Of a stretch of DNA of 64,000 bases, positions 53,038 through 62,241 are shown one piece after another (the stretch's first letter is position 1; each line of letters starts with the position of its first letter). Source of the DNA: Igneacidithiobacillus sp041146875 (GTDB lineage: Bacteria > Pseudomonadota > Gammaproteobacteria > Acidithiobacillales > Acidithiobacillaceae). Position numbers and translations under genes: made by a program. The notes under the pieces are model-generated. The model had not been told where the DNA came from, searched no databases, and worked only from the letters and a program-made list of their open reading frames with translations. The stretch is from positions 122,735 through 186,734 of the forward strand of contig NZ_JBFRXP010000003.1 in NCBI RefSeq assembly GCF_041146875.1, given 5' to 3'.

Positions 53038-53113
53038 TCCCCGGTAGCTCAGTCGGTAGAGCGGGTGACTGTTAATCACTAGGTCGGCAGTTCGAGCCTG
53101 TCCCGGGGAGCCA
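53038..53113 (+). tRNA. tRNA-Asn (anticodon GTT)
   Basis: The 76-nt sequence forms a cloverleaf: acceptor TCCCCGG/CCGGGGA, D-arm GCTCAGTCGGTAGAGC, anticodon loop CTGTTAA with anticodon GTT between GTGA and TCAC, and T-loop GTTCGAGCC. CCA is at 53111-53113. A terminator follows at once. Confidence 0.95.
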
Positions 53114-53121
53114 AAAGAATC

Positions 53122-53155
53122 AGGCACTTAGCACAACTTGCTAGGTGCCTTTTTT
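53122..53155 (+). terminator. Intrinsic terminator of tRNA-Asn
   Basis: AGGCACTTAGCA (53122-53133) pairs over 12 bases with TGCTAGGTGCCT (53139-53150), with one G-U pair, around a 5-base loop. A T run follows. The 180 bp beyond, up to the decayed porin gene, are AT-rich and contain no recognisable gene. Confidence 0.9.
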
Positions 53156-53336
53156 CATTCTGTCTAACCTGAAGTAGGTGGTTGCGATTTTTTGGGGCAA
53201 TCCCTATTTGATCAATGCCTCCACCATCCATATGAATCAAATTGCCGTTTTAACCAGAAATTCCAAAATAATTTTGCGCCACTGGCTGTAGCTTACTAAC
53301 TAGTGGGGATGAAACAGCCGTCTTTGGCTTCGCCAG

Positions 53337-54056
53337 CTAGATCCGACCACGCCAGCCGATACGCAGCATGCCCACCCAGGCGTCAGGAATGGCATAGGAT
53401 GCCGCATTGGCGCCAGGGTTGATGACGTACTGGATATCCGGGGACAGGAACACGTGATCGAATAGGGGCTGGCGTAGATTCATCTCCAGAAGGGTTTCGG
53501 ACCCGCTGGATCGTTGCGACACTCGTGCCATACCGATGCTCAACGTGGTGCCCTCCGATCTGCGCAGAAAATGGCGCACACGCAGCCCCGTCCCGAAGTA
53601 GGTCGCTACCGATGCAGCGCTGGCAGGGGTGCCGGCTGCCTGCATAAATAGCCCCCAGTCGGCGCCCTTGCCCTGCCAGCGATATTCGGCAATTCCGTAC
53701 AGCCCTGATTGCGCTCCCGCCGCTCCTATCGTGGTGTATTGCGTCAGGTAATTGCCCGAAACGGCGTTGACATAGCCTCCCAGCTTCCAGGTGAAATGAC
53801 CGTCACCAAGCGGGATGACATGGTCCAACTCGGCATAATACAGAAAACCATCCTGCCCTATGGGGCTGCGAAAAGGACGGTAGCCGTCGGCGTCAAAGAT
53901 ACCCAACAGCATGCGGGTCTGACGCCAATGGGCGGTCACCATGACCCCAGGGCTGGAGAATGGCAAGCCCGGCGTATAGGGAATATTGATCGAGATAACC
54001 GGAAGAAACTCGAACGAGTCACCGAAAAGCTGGGCAGCGACGCCCGTCTGCTGAAT
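53337..54056 (-). pseudogene. Carbohydrate-selective porin (OprB family), truncated C-terminal fragment
   Basis: The open frame (about 240 codons back to an in-frame TGA at 54059-54057) encodes only the C-terminal half of an OprB-type outer-membrane porin. It shows alternating beta-strand sequence such as 'GLYGIAEYRWQGKGADWGLF', 'FGTGLRVRHFLRR', 'ETLLEMNLRQPLFDH' and 'IQYVINPGANAASYAIPDAW', ending in a strand with Trp/Arg. No signal peptide or N-terminal strands exist upstream; the next gene's 3' end is only 40 bp away. It probably lost its 5' half by deletion. An in-frame start inside (TTG near 53966) could still give a short product, but export would fail. Confidence 0.7.
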
Positions 54057-54097
54057 TCAAAACGGAGGAGCTATAACCATGAGCCGGATTGAGGCGT

Positions 54098-54679
54098 TTA
54101 TATTTCAGGTACAAAAACCCGTAAAATTCTCGGATTCCTCCGGGCATGTAATAGCGCCATGGTGATATGCCCACCCCAATACGCCCAGAGCAAATTCGCT
54201 ACCAGAGAATGAATACTCTTGGGAAACTCATAATACGTAGCGGCAGGCTTGACTCCATGGGCCGAGAGAATCAAATAAAACATCAAGATTCCGCTCAGTC
54301 CCATGGTCGTTACCACCAAAATCCCCAATCCATGCACAAATCCTGGCAAACCACCACGCATGCCTCCCTCCGGCAAATTGCCGCGACAGGCATGGGTAAT
54401 ATCGGTCCAGATACGACTGCGGTGGATTCCCACATAGGGAAACAGATGCAGACGCAGCTCGCGGGACAGATAAATCTGTCGCCAAAATAGCAAAACGACT
54501 AGGAAGGTCGCCGTGCCCAGGATCATGTGCGCCCAATACAACACGTGCTGATAGGGCGCTACATTCACATGCTTCCAGATTGCGTGCATTTTGAGCTGAC
54601 TGAAGAGCTGAAACGTCACTAGGACGGCGAAGGCGATATGCAGCCATTTCAGTTGCTTAGGCCAATTACTCTCTTCCAT
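54098..54679 (-). CDS. Cytochrome b561/Ni-hydrogenase b-type membrane protein
   Basis: This 193-aa protein has four or five membrane segments and several His residues suited to bind haem: 'KWLHIAFAVLVTFQLFSQLK', 'HVLYWAHMILGTATFLVVLL', 'GFVHGLGILVVTTMGLSG' and 'GGHITMALLHARRN'. This pattern fits the cytochrome b561 (CybB-like) domain, which moves electrons from quinol. ATG 54679 is 30 bp inside the RND gene end and has GGAG upstream. Its link with an RND operon is unusual. Confidence 0.75.
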   Translation of the reverse strand: MEESNWPKQLKWLHIAFAVLVTFQLFSQLKMHAIWKHVNVAPYQHVLYWAHMILGTATFLVVLLFWRQIYLSRELRLHLFPYVGIHRSRIWTDITHACRGNLPEGGMRGGLPGFVHGLGILVVTTMGLSGILMFYLILSAHGVKPAATYYEFPKSIHSLVANLLWAYWGGHITMALLHARRNPRILRVFVPEI

Positions 54680-57600
54680 ACCTTTCTCCCTGAACGGTTT
54701 GAAAAACCTGCATAAAGAACGGGCGCAAGCCACAGGCTCATCAGGGTTGCGATGAACAATCCACCCATAACCGAGAGCGCAAGGGGTTGGAGAAGATCGG
54801 TGCCATGCCCGATGCCAACGGCCAAGGGCAGAAAACCAAAAACATCGGCCAACATGGTCATCAGGATGGGGCGCAGCCGTTGCCGCGCGGCCAAGGCGAC
54901 CAAGGATGGTCGCGGGTGATTGCCCCCCAACTGTCGTGCCCGCGCAAAGATCAGAATGACGTTGTTCACCGCAATGGCGAAGACCAGCAATATGCCCAAA
55001 AAAGCGGTGCTATCGAGGTCCGTTCCACTCACTAGCAAGAGCAGCAGCGCGCCAGGAGCGGATAGTGCCACCGAAAACAGCGCCACCCCGGCCGCCCGCT
55101 GGCTGCCAAACTGAAATCCCAGCAAGACGAGAAGGATGAGCAAGGCGGCGCCCAGGATGATCAACATTTGCCGAAAGCTCTTCTGCTGCTCCTGATAGTA
55201 GCCCACGATTTGGCTCGTAACACCGACTGGTAACTGCATCTGCGCAATGATGGATTGCGCCCGTCTTGCAGCCGTGGCCAGGCCTTCGCCGGCACGCGGG
55301 CTTAATTTGATTTCCGCATCGGGCACCAGATTCTGGTAAGTAACATAGGGCACGACACCCTGCAGATGGGTATCCGCACTTAGCGACAGTGGTGCCATGG
55401 TCCCATTGGGCAATGTTAGGAGCGTGTCGCCCATCGTTTGCGGTGTGGTACCGGGATGCGGCGCGACGTGGATGTCGATGGGGAGGATCTGCTCGCCATG
55501 CAAGAGGAAGCCAGCGGTCTGCCCCCAAAAGCGAGCTTTCAGCGCACTTGCAATGGCTTGCGGCGTAAATCCTTCCATAGTAGCGAGCGCGTTCGGTCGT
55601 ATCTGAATCTCCGGCCCGGCAGATGGCGCCTTGAGAACAATGGAGTGGAACTCGTGGCTGGTCGTTAATTTCTGGGTAAGGGTCGCGGCTACCGCCTGCA
55701 AATGGCGGGGGTCACTGCCGAATAACTGAATCACCAACGGGGCGTGAGAACCAGACATATTCCCCAGGCGATTGATCATGACTTGTTGCGTTTCCAGGGT
55801 AGTCAGATTGGGCTCTGCCGCGCGAAAGTCGTGGCGCAGATTACGCATGACCTGCTCGGTGGTTTCTGTGCGTTGATCCTTGAGCAGGATCGTCAAACCA
55901 CCCTTGTTGGGCGTGGCGTAGGCGTTTCCCAAACCCCGCCCAACAACGAGCGAAACATGCTCTACGTTGGGATTGTGCTGCGCGATCGCCATAAGTTTTC
56001 TACCGACATGCAAGGTTTCGCGAATACTGCTCCCTACCGGAGTACGGAAGGGAACCACAAATATTCCTTCATCCCAATGGGGCAAAAAGGCAGTTGGCAA
56101 CTGGGTGCCCACCACGCCAGCGAGCAGCAGAAGCAAGACCACCAGCGGCGCCGCAAGCCACGGGCGGCGCATGCCACGGATGAGCAGGCGCCCATACTGC
56201 CGCCGCAACCATCGCTCGCCCCAAAGTCGGTGATGGCGTCGGGCACGTCCGGCTACCCACAGCGCAAAAATCGGCGTCACCGTCAGCGCAATAATTTGCG
56301 AAGTGACCAAAGCGATAACGATAGCTAGCGCCATGCTACGGAACAACAACCCTACGGTTCCCGAGAGGAAAACCAAGGGCAAGAACACAACACATGCGGT
56401 GAGCGTGGCAAAGGTCATTAGCGGCAAGATGTCGTGAATACGTTGCAGGGCGCGCTCGCGCCGGGCTTCAGCGTCTTCTTCGTGCAGGCCATGAATGCCG
56501 CGCTCGACAATGACAATGGCATGGTCCACTAGCGCCCCGATGGCCGCGGTAATCCCTCCCAAGGTCATGATGTCGATGCCAAAGCCCAGAGCGTGCAGGG
56601 TGAGCAAGGTTGCTGCGAGAGCGAGGGGGACCACCGTCAAAGTCGAGATGGCAGCATCCAAACGACCGAGAAAGAGCAACACCACCAGAAAGGCAAGCGC
56701 GGTGCCCAAGGCCAGCGCGATCCAGACATCTCTCAAGCTAGAACTGACCAGATGACTGAGGTCGTAGATGGGAACCAGATGCGTGTCTGGCGGTAAATGC
56801 TGAGCGAGATCTTGCAGTTTTTGCTGTATATCGGTTGCTACTTGCGTCTGGTTTGCGCCCTGCTGCGCCGAAACGTCCAAGAGCAATGCGTGCGGCCATC
56901 CGGCCACGGCGGCCTCCCGCAGGCGCGGCGGCGGGGCAACGTGAATGCTCCCCAAGGTGCCCAGAGCAAGCGGGGTACGAATACCCTGCGCATTTGCAGG
57001 ACCAATGGGTAAATTGAGCGCGGCCAGGGCAGCGATACTCTCAGGCCGCGGCGTCGTGCCCAGCAAAAATTGCTCATGGTAAGCATGCAGCACCCCGGAA
57101 AAATAAGGCCCCTGATAGGCGCGCAACGCGCTAACGACATCAGCACTGGTAAGATGATATTGGGCCAACCGACGTGGATTGAGCGTTACCCGAACTTCCG
57201 GCCATCCCCGCCCTGTCGCGTCGACGTGGTACACATCGGGAATGGCCAAAAGCGCTGGTCGGATAGTGAAGGCAAAGGTCGCCATCATGGCAGAGCTATC
57301 CAGGTGATGGGAGACCAGAGCGTATTCCACCAAGGGATAGATGTTGGGGGTCATCAAGCGCACACTCATGCTGGACCCGGGCGGCAATGAAATCTGCGAA
57401 AGGCGGGCTTGCAACAGGAGATAGGCTTGTTCTGGAGAGGTCCCCTGGCGAAAATAGATATGTAGCTTGCTTAAGCCGTTACCGGTCTGGGCGCGAACCA
57501 GGGTGACACCGGGCTCCCCCTTGGCCGCGTCTTCCAAGGGGCGCGTCACCTGCAGCAACATAAACTTTACCGGCAGGTCATGCGTATGCACCAGCACCGC

Positions 57601-57741
57601 CACCTTGGGGAAATCGACCGGAGGAAATACGCTCTCGGGCATCTGGAAAAAGGCGTAGATTCCGGAAGCCAGCAAGAGCAATATCAGCAGGAAGAGCGTA
57701 CTGCGCGTCTCCCAGAGAAATTGCAGATAGCGGCGGATCAT
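54649..57741 (-). CDS. RND-family efflux pump, inner-membrane permease (second system)
   Basis: This protein of about 1030 aa has the complete RND topology with two large periplasmic loops. In the fourth helix the proton-relay position reads 'GALVDHAIVIVERG', with Asp406 and His407 where AcrB has two Asps. Heavy-metal RND pumps also keep one Asp there, but the rest does not settle the class. ATG 57741 overlaps the adaptor stop by 4 bp; a longer frame upstream lies inside the adaptor gene. The substrate is unknown. Confidence 0.9.
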   Translation of the reverse strand: MIRRYLQFLWETRSTLFLLILLLLASGIYAFFQMPESVFPPVDFPKVAVLVHTHDLPVKFMLLQVTRPLEDAAKGEPGVTLVRAQTGNGLSKLHIYFRQGTSPEQAYLLLQARLSQISLPPGSSMSVRLMTPNIYPLVEYALVSHHLDSSAMMATFAFTIRPALLAIPDVYHVDATGRGWPEVRVTLNPRRLAQYHLTSADVVSALRAYQGPYFSGVLHAYHEQFLLGTTPRPESIAALAALNLPIGPANAQGIRTPLALGTLGSIHVAPPPRLREAAVAGWPHALLLDVSAQQGANQTQVATDIQQKLQDLAQHLPPDTHLVPIYDLSHLVSSSLRDVWIALALGTALAFLVVLLFLGRLDAAISTLTVVPLALAATLLTLHALGFGIDIMTLGGITAAIGALVDHAIVIVERGIHGLHEEDAEARRERALQRIHDILPLMTFATLTACVVFLPLVFLSGTVGLLFRSMALAIVIALVTSQIIALTVTPIFALWVAGRARRHHRLWGERWLRRQYGRLLIRGMRRPWLAAPLVVLLLLLAGVVGTQLPTAFLPHWDEGIFVVPFRTPVGSSIRETLHVGRKLMAIAQHNPNVEHVSLVVGRGLGNAYATPNKGGLTILLKDQRTETTEQVMRNLRHDFRAAEPNLTTLETQQVMINRLGNMSGSHAPLVIQLFGSDPRHLQAVAATLTQKLTTSHEFHSIVLKAPSAGPEIQIRPNALATMEGFTPQAIASALKARFWGQTAGFLLHGEQILPIDIHVAPHPGTTPQTMGDTLLTLPNGTMAPLSLSADTHLQGVVPYVTYQNLVPDAEIKLSPRAGEGLATAARRAQSIIAQMQLPVGVTSQIVGYYQEQQKSFRQMLIILGAALLILLVLLGFQFGSQRAAGVALFSVALSAPGALLLLLVSGTDLDSTAFLGILLVFAIAVNNVILIFARARQLGGNHPRPSLVALAARQRLRPILMTMLADVFGFLPLAVGIGHGTDLLQPLALSVMGGLFIATLMSLWLAPVLYAGFSNRSGRKVWKRVIGLSN

Positions 57742-58733
57742 GGTAGTGACGTTACCGCAGAGCCTGGGCTGAGGCGGATATTGCCACGGGTAACCACCTG
57801 TTCTCCGGCACGTAATAGCGCATGAATGACGACCATATCTCCATTCTTCGCGATCACCTGCACCGGCACCTGTTGCGCACGGCCTTTTTCGATGCGCCAG
57901 ACAAAACTCTGGGCACCGTGCATGACGATGGCATCTACAGGCACCTCCAAATGCGCCTTTTTCGACACCTTGCCAGGCAAGTGCAGCGTTACCCATTCTC
58001 CCGGAAGCAAACGGCTCTGCGTAGGCAGATCAACGAGCACTGCTACCAAACCAGACTGCCGCGCGCTTTGTCCGACGCTGCGCACGGTGCCGGTCAGGTC
58101 GCTGCCATTATCATTGATCATCACTGGTTCACCAACGGTCAACGCCTGTGCCAAACGCGGTGGCACCAGGGCCTGTATCCAGGGCCTGCCACGCCCATCA
58201 ATGCGGGCGATTGGCGTTCCTGCCGCAACCGTAGCACCAACCGGTACCAGGTATTGGAGCATCCCCGAGATAGGTGCCTGAATCTGCATTTGTGCAGACT
58301 GCTGTTGTAGCGCGGCAAGGGCATCCTGTGCCTGGCGCGCCGCCAGACGAGCGGAATCCACTTGCGCGCGAGCAATAACTCCATCACGAAACAGTTTTTG
58401 ATCGCGTTGCAGGGCGTCTTTGGCGTAACCCTGTTGCGCCTGGGCGGCGGCAATGCGGGCGGAAAAACCTGCGGCCTGAATCTGTGCCAGCAACGTCCCG
58501 CGACGAACCGGGCCATCCTGGCGCAGTGGTCCGAGCACCCGACCCGTCACGGGTGCCGCCAAGGTAACTTCGGCACGACTACGTACCTCCCCCAGCGCCG
58601 ACATGGTCGTTTGCGATAGTGCCGACTGCACCCTTGCCACCTGTACGGGTATCCCGGCAGCGAATGCGGCGGGCGTCTGGGTCAGGAGAAAAATCAGAAA
58701 TGGCCAGAAGCAACAGCGTCGCACAATGATCAT
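57738..58733 (-). CDS. RND periplasmic adaptor protein (second system)
   Basis: This 331-aa protein has a signal peptide (MIIVRRCCFWPFLIFLL, cleavage near AFA), the lipoyl halves 'TGRVLGPLRQDGPVRRGTLL' and 'IQAPISGMLQYLVPVGATVA', a short Ala/Gln coiled coil between them, and the barrel domains. It belongs to the HlyD/CusB-like class. ATG 58733 overlaps the tolC stop as ATGA. It bridges the permease and outer-membrane channel. Confidence 0.9.
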   Translation of the reverse strand: MIIVRRCCFWPFLIFLLTQTPAAFAAGIPVQVARVQSALSQTTMSALGEVRSRAEVTLAAPVTGRVLGPLRQDGPVRRGTLLAQIQAAGFSARIAAAQAQQGYAKDALQRDQKLFRDGVIARAQVDSARLAARQAQDALAALQQQSAQMQIQAPISGMLQYLVPVGATVAAGTPIARIDGRGRPWIQALVPPRLAQALTVGEPVMINDNGSDLTGTVRSVGQSARQSGLVAVLVDLPTQSRLLPGEWVTLHLPGKVSKKAHLEVPVDAIVMHGAQSFVWRIEKGRAQQVPVQVIAKNGDMVVIHALLRAGEQVVTRGNIRLSPGSAVTSLP

Positions 58734-60040
58734 GGCAATTGCCCCGTGTCCAGGAGTAGTTGTTTGAACGCCAACTCCACCCGCAAACGGGCTTGTACAT
58801 CGGTCAGGCGAGCTTGAATCCAGGTATTCTGTGCCTGCGCAAGATTCAGGGCATTGATGGCACCGGCGTGAAAACCTTTTCGCGTCATGCGATAGACCGC
58901 TTCGGCGTCGTTGGCAATTTTTCCCGCATGACGGGCATTTTCCTGGGCACGTCGATATACGCCCCAATCTTGATTGAGGCGCGCATGCATCTGCAACAGT
59001 AGCGCCTCTCGATCGGCACGCACTGCCCCAAGGTTGGCATCTGCCGCCGCCACCTGGGCTTGGCGTCGACCAAAACCAAAAAGAGGCATGCTCAGACCCA
59101 GCCCGACCTGCCAACCCAAATCCCGCCGATGTGGTATACCATTGTTATCGATTCCATAGGCAAGTTGGGCATTGAGCACCGGGAGATAAGCGGCTTTTTG
59201 CACCGCCTTTTCTGCGCGCGCCACGACAATCTCTTTCTCGGCAAGCCGCAAAAGGGGCTGACTAGCCTGCATCTGCTGCCATAGTTGCGACAGGGAAACA
59301 GACGGAGCTGGTGATGGCGGGCGATTCCCGCGAATCGTCGTATTGGCGTTGACGCCAAGCCCCAACTGCAAATTGAGCGCACGCCGCTCGGTCTGCTGCT
59401 GCACCTTGGCCAGGGCCAGTTGACTACGCGCCTGAGTCAACAAGAGTTCGGTCTGCACGACATCGATGCGGGCGAGCGCGCCGGCATGAAAGGCTTCCTG
59501 GGTGCGGGCAAAGAGTCTCTTGTCATAGCCTGCAGTACGCTGCCAAAGCGTAGTCTGCTCCTGCGCTAATGCGAGTTGAAACCAAACATTGGTAATACTT
59601 GCCGCGGTTTGCAATCGTGTCAGCGCAATTTGAATCTGCGCAGCCGCGGCACTATCCCGCGCCGCCTGCGCCAACGCTTGCAATTGTGCATCAATCACCG
59701 GCGCCGTGATCGCAAGTTGGCCAATCGTCTCCTGCCTGCCATTGGCAGAGACAAAGAGTGGCTGATTTTCACGGCTCGCCGACCAGATACTTCCCGCGCG
59801 CAAGGATAATTGTGGCAAACGACTCGCCTGTGCGGCCTTGGCCAAGTCCTGGCTGGCACTTGCCCGTTCTTTGCTGGCCGCTACCTGCGCCTGTACAGCT
59901 ACACCGCGTTGAACAGCCTGAGAAAGGGTCCAAGACGACCCCCGCGCGGCAGGCGCAAGGAAGAGCAGAAAAATGCCGACGCAGGTACTGGGCATCACCA
60001 AATGCCGGCAGACGAAAAAATATGATGTTTTGCGGAACAT
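58730..60040 (-). CDS. TolC-family outer-membrane channel (second system)
   Basis: This protein of about 436 aa shows two repeated OEP-like halves ('LSQAVQRGVAVQAQVAASKE', 'LAYGIDNNGIPHRRDLGWQ', 'NAINALNLAQAQ' type sequence) after a hydrophobic signal. ATG 60040 gives MFRKTSYFF at the start of a plausible signal peptide; ATG 59995 is an alternative. It begins the minus-strand unit TolC-adaptor-RND-cytochrome b561. No regulator gene adjoins it. Confidence 0.85.
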   Translation of the reverse strand: MFRKTSYFFVCRHLVMPSTCVGIFLLFLAPAARGSSWTLSQAVQRGVAVQAQVAASKERASASQDLAKAAQASRLPQLSLRAGSIWSASRENQPLFVSANGRQETIGQLAITAPVIDAQLQALAQAARDSAAAAQIQIALTRLQTAASITNVWFQLALAQEQTTLWQRTAGYDKRLFARTQEAFHAGALARIDVVQTELLLTQARSQLALAKVQQQTERRALNLQLGLGVNANTTIRGNRPPSPAPSVSLSQLWQQMQASQPLLRLAEKEIVVARAEKAVQKAAYLPVLNAQLAYGIDNNGIPHRRDLGWQVGLGLSMPLFGFGRRQAQVAAADANLGAVRADREALLLQMHARLNQDWGVYRRAQENARHAGKIANDAEAVYRMTRKGFHAGAINALNLAQAQNTWIQARLTDVQARLRVELAFKQLLLDTGQLP

Positions 60041-60219
60041 GGGTACAGAGTATGGCATGGAATTCTTTGACAACAATTAGATGTTGCCCGGAACAGCAGG
60101 CCTTGCACAAATTCTTGGCGTTGCCTTGTGTAACTGACCAGATGCTATGGACGTTTTCTACCCTGGCTGCGATGATCCCGGCATGATCTGACAGATCGTC
60201 AAACGATAATGGGGTTTTC

Positions 60220-60336
60220 ATGCACGAAACCTGGCTAACGGCTTTTGGCGCGGTATCGGTGACGGCAATCTGGTATACCCTGCTTTTCATCGCCTTGCGC
60301 AAATGGCTAGAACGAAGACGCGAGGCTTGCTCGTGA
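60220..60336 (+). CDS. 38-aa single-pass membrane peptide
   Basis: This short frame encodes MHETWLTAFGAVSVTAIWYT then LLFIALRKWLERRREACS in the second half. It starts at ATG 60220 after GGGG. One hydrophobic segment of about 20 residues is followed by a strongly basic tail, so the C-terminus should face the cytoplasm. Its stop overlaps the GTG start of the DMT transporter gene as GTGA, which suggests it is translated and coupled. It is too short for many gene finders. The function is unknown; it may assist the transporter. Confidence 0.55.
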   Translation: MHETWLTAFGAVSVTAIWYTLLFIALRKWLERRREACS

Positions 60337-61388
60337 CCTCTGGGCTACGAGAAAGTCTACGCCATCCCGGCGTGCTCGCTGCCTTGGGGGCCGCTTTGCT
60401 CTTTGGCGCCGGAACGCCAATCGCCAAAATTCTCTTGCACTCCGTCAGCCCATGGCTCATGGCGGGGCTGCTGTATCTCGGGTCCGGGTTGGCCCTATGG
60501 ATCTGGCGAATGCTTTCTGGCGCTAAAACGGTGCGCCTCCCCCGCAGTGAATGGCCCTGGCTAGGGGGAGCTATCCTCGCTGGTGGGGTCGCGGGTCCTG
60601 TGTTCTTGATGTGGGGCCTTACCGGCATACCCGCCTCCAATGCTTCTCTGCTGTTAAATGCAGAAGGGGTATTCACCGCCCTGCTGGCCTGGTTTGTCTT
60701 CCGCGAGAATTTCGATCGCCGGATTGCTCTGGGCATGGGCGCCATCGTCGTCGGGGCTTTGATTCTGAGCTGGCCAGGACGCGCTGGCTTCGGTCAACTC
60801 TGGCCAAGCCTCTCCATCTTGGCTGCGTGTTTCGCTTGGGGACTCGATAACAATCTCACGCGCAAGATCTCCTTTGCCGACGCCACCTGGATTGCCGAGG
60901 TCAAGGGTTTGTTGGCGGCGCCGGTGAACCTCGGGCTCGCGTTTGTCTTGGGGGAACATCTCCCTGCCTGGCCCAACGTCGCCAGCGCGATGGGGGTAGG
61001 CATATTGGCATACGGGGTAAGTCTTGCCTTGTTTGTCGTCGCATTGCGGCATTTGGGCAGCGCACGTACTGGCGCTTATTTTTCTATTGCCCCGTTCATT
61101 GGCGCCGCATTGGCAGTAGGACTCGGGGCGCCAGTGACTTTTCCTTTACTTGCCGCCGGCGCACTGATGGGCCTCGGGGTTTGGCTTCATCTCACAGAAC
61201 AACACGTTCACTTTCATCAGCACCAATTCATGGCGCATAGTCATACCCATGTCCATGATGCCCACCACCAACATGCACATGATTTCCCCGTCACTCCCGG
61301 CACCCGCCATAACCATTGGCACGAGCACGCACCCCTCGGCCACAGTCACGCTCACTACCCCGATATTCACCATCGCCACAAGCATTGA
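60333..61388 (+). CDS. EamA/DMT-family transporter with histidine-rich C-terminus
   Basis: This protein of about 351 aa has ten membrane segments in two EamA repeats, starting 'GVLAALGAALLFGAGTPIAK'. After the last helix comes a tail of some 65 residues with about 23 His, in runs such as 'HSHTHVHDAHHQHAHD'. Such a tail could bind zinc, nickel, copper or another metal. GTG 60333 has GAGG at a good distance and is coupled to the small membrane peptide; ATG 60303 is in frame. The transported substrate is unknown. Confidence 0.83.
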   Translation: MTSGLRESLRHPGVLAALGAALLFGAGTPIAKILLHSVSPWLMAGLLYLGSGLALWIWRMLSGAKTVRLPRSEWPWLGGAILAGGVAGPVFLMWGLTGIPASNASLLLNAEGVFTALLAWFVFRENFDRRIALGMGAIVVGALILSWPGRAGFGQLWPSLSILAACFAWGLDNNLTRKISFADATWIAEVKGLLAAPVNLGLAFVLGEHLPAWPNVASAMGVGILAYGVSLALFVVALRHLGSARTGAYFSIAPFIGAALAVGLGAPVTFPLLAAGALMGLGVWLHLTEQHVHFHQHQFMAHSHTHVHDAHHQHAHDFPVTPGTRHNHWHEHAPLGHSHAHYPDIHHRHKH

Positions 61389-61442
61389 TCTCTGCAGGAA
61401 CAGAGTACGTGCGCCAGACATCTCTGGACCGGTTACTTGTGC

Positions 61443-61488
61443 TTGACAACTGGTTGACGCCCCTTATAGTTTACAAATATCGAAACTA
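61443..61488 (+). promoter_or_regulatory. Promoter and inverted repeat of the sulfur-dioxygenase/ArsR/MFS operon
   Basis: TTGACA (61443-61448) and TATAGT (61465-61470) are spaced by 16 bp. Overlapping the -10 box is the inverted repeat TAGTTT (61467-61472) and AAACTA (61483-61488). The ArsR product of the operon's second gene may bind it. The seven bases TAGTTTA also occur in the operator region of the RND/rhodanese operon (8777-8783). Confidence 0.6.
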
Positions 61489-61503
61489 ACGAATAGGTGA
61501 ACC

Positions 61504-62241
61504 ATGTTTTTTCAGCAGCGCGGCGGCGCCGATGGCACGCAGTCCTATTTCTATGGTTGTGGCGGCAAGGGATTCGCTGTGGCGGTTGATGTCGTCGCTG
61601 GGGACGAGGATTGGTTTGTGCGACAAGCAGAGCAAAAGGGTGTGCGCATCTCCTATGTTATCGACACCCACCTCCATGCCGACCATCTTTCCGGCGGGCG
61701 GCAGTTGGCGCAGCAAGTCGAGGCGCCCTACTGCATGCATGAGAGTGATCAGGATCAGGTCAGTTTTCCGATTCATGCCCTGCACGATGGCGAAGTGCTA
61801 GAAACCGGGAACGTCCACACCCAAATTCTGCATACGCCAGGACACACGCGAGACAGTGTCTGTCTCTTGGTGACCGACCGGCGGCGCGGACCCGAGCCCT
61901 GGTTTTTACTGACAGGAGACACCCTCTTCGTCGGCGCCGTCGGGCGGCCTGATCTGGGGGGAACGCCGGAAGAAATGGCGGCCCTGCTCTATGAGAGCCT
62001 ACAGAAAAAAATCCTTCCCTTGGCAGATACCCTCGAAATCTACCCCGGACACGCGGCAGGCAGCGTTTGTGGTGCGGGGCTGTCAGGCAAGGCCAGTTCC
62101 ACTCTGGCCTTCGAGAAACGCTGGGACCCCTATTTGCAGATGGATCGCGCAACCTTTGTGCGCGAGCTGGTCGCCAGCATCCCCCCCCGGCCCGCGCAGA
62201 TGGACCAGATCGTGGCGGCCAATCTGGGACGTGGGGCATGA
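61504..62241 (+). CDS. Persulfide dioxygenase-like metallo-hydrolase (ETHE1/BLH family)
   Basis: This 245-aa protein is a metallo-beta-lactamase-fold enzyme. The metal-site motifs are 'VIDTHLHADHLSGG', 'LHTPGHTRDS', 'LLTGDTLFVGAVGRPDL' and 'IYPGHAAGSVCG'. The GAVGRPDL and AGSVCG segments are typical of the ETHE1/Blh branch, which oxidises glutathione persulfide to sulfite with a single iron. A glyoxalase II-like role is less likely. It overlaps its ArsR-family gene by 4 bp and lies behind a clear promoter. Confidence 0.88.
   Translation: MFFQQRGGADGTQSYFYGCGGKGFAVAVDVVAGDEDWFVRQAEQKGVRISYVIDTHLHADHLSGGRQLAQQVEAPYCMHESDQDQVSFPIHALHDGEVLETGNVHTQILHTPGHTRDSVCLLVTDRRRGPEPWFLLTGDTLFVGAVGRPDLGGTPEEMAALLYESLQKKILPLADTLEIYPGHAAGSVCGAGLSGKASSTLAFEKRWDPYLQMDRATFVRELVASIPPRPAQMDQIVAANLGRGA

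Noticed and set aside
57742..57996. Longer N-terminus for the second RND permease (start near 57996).
   Set aside because: The added residues lie inside the adaptor gene and lack RND similarity; ATG 57741 with the ATGA overlap is better.
53038..60040. Genomic island inserted at tRNA-Asn.
   Set aside because: No integrase, no direct repeat of the tRNA end and no phage genes are visible. Only gene decay around the tRNA is supported.
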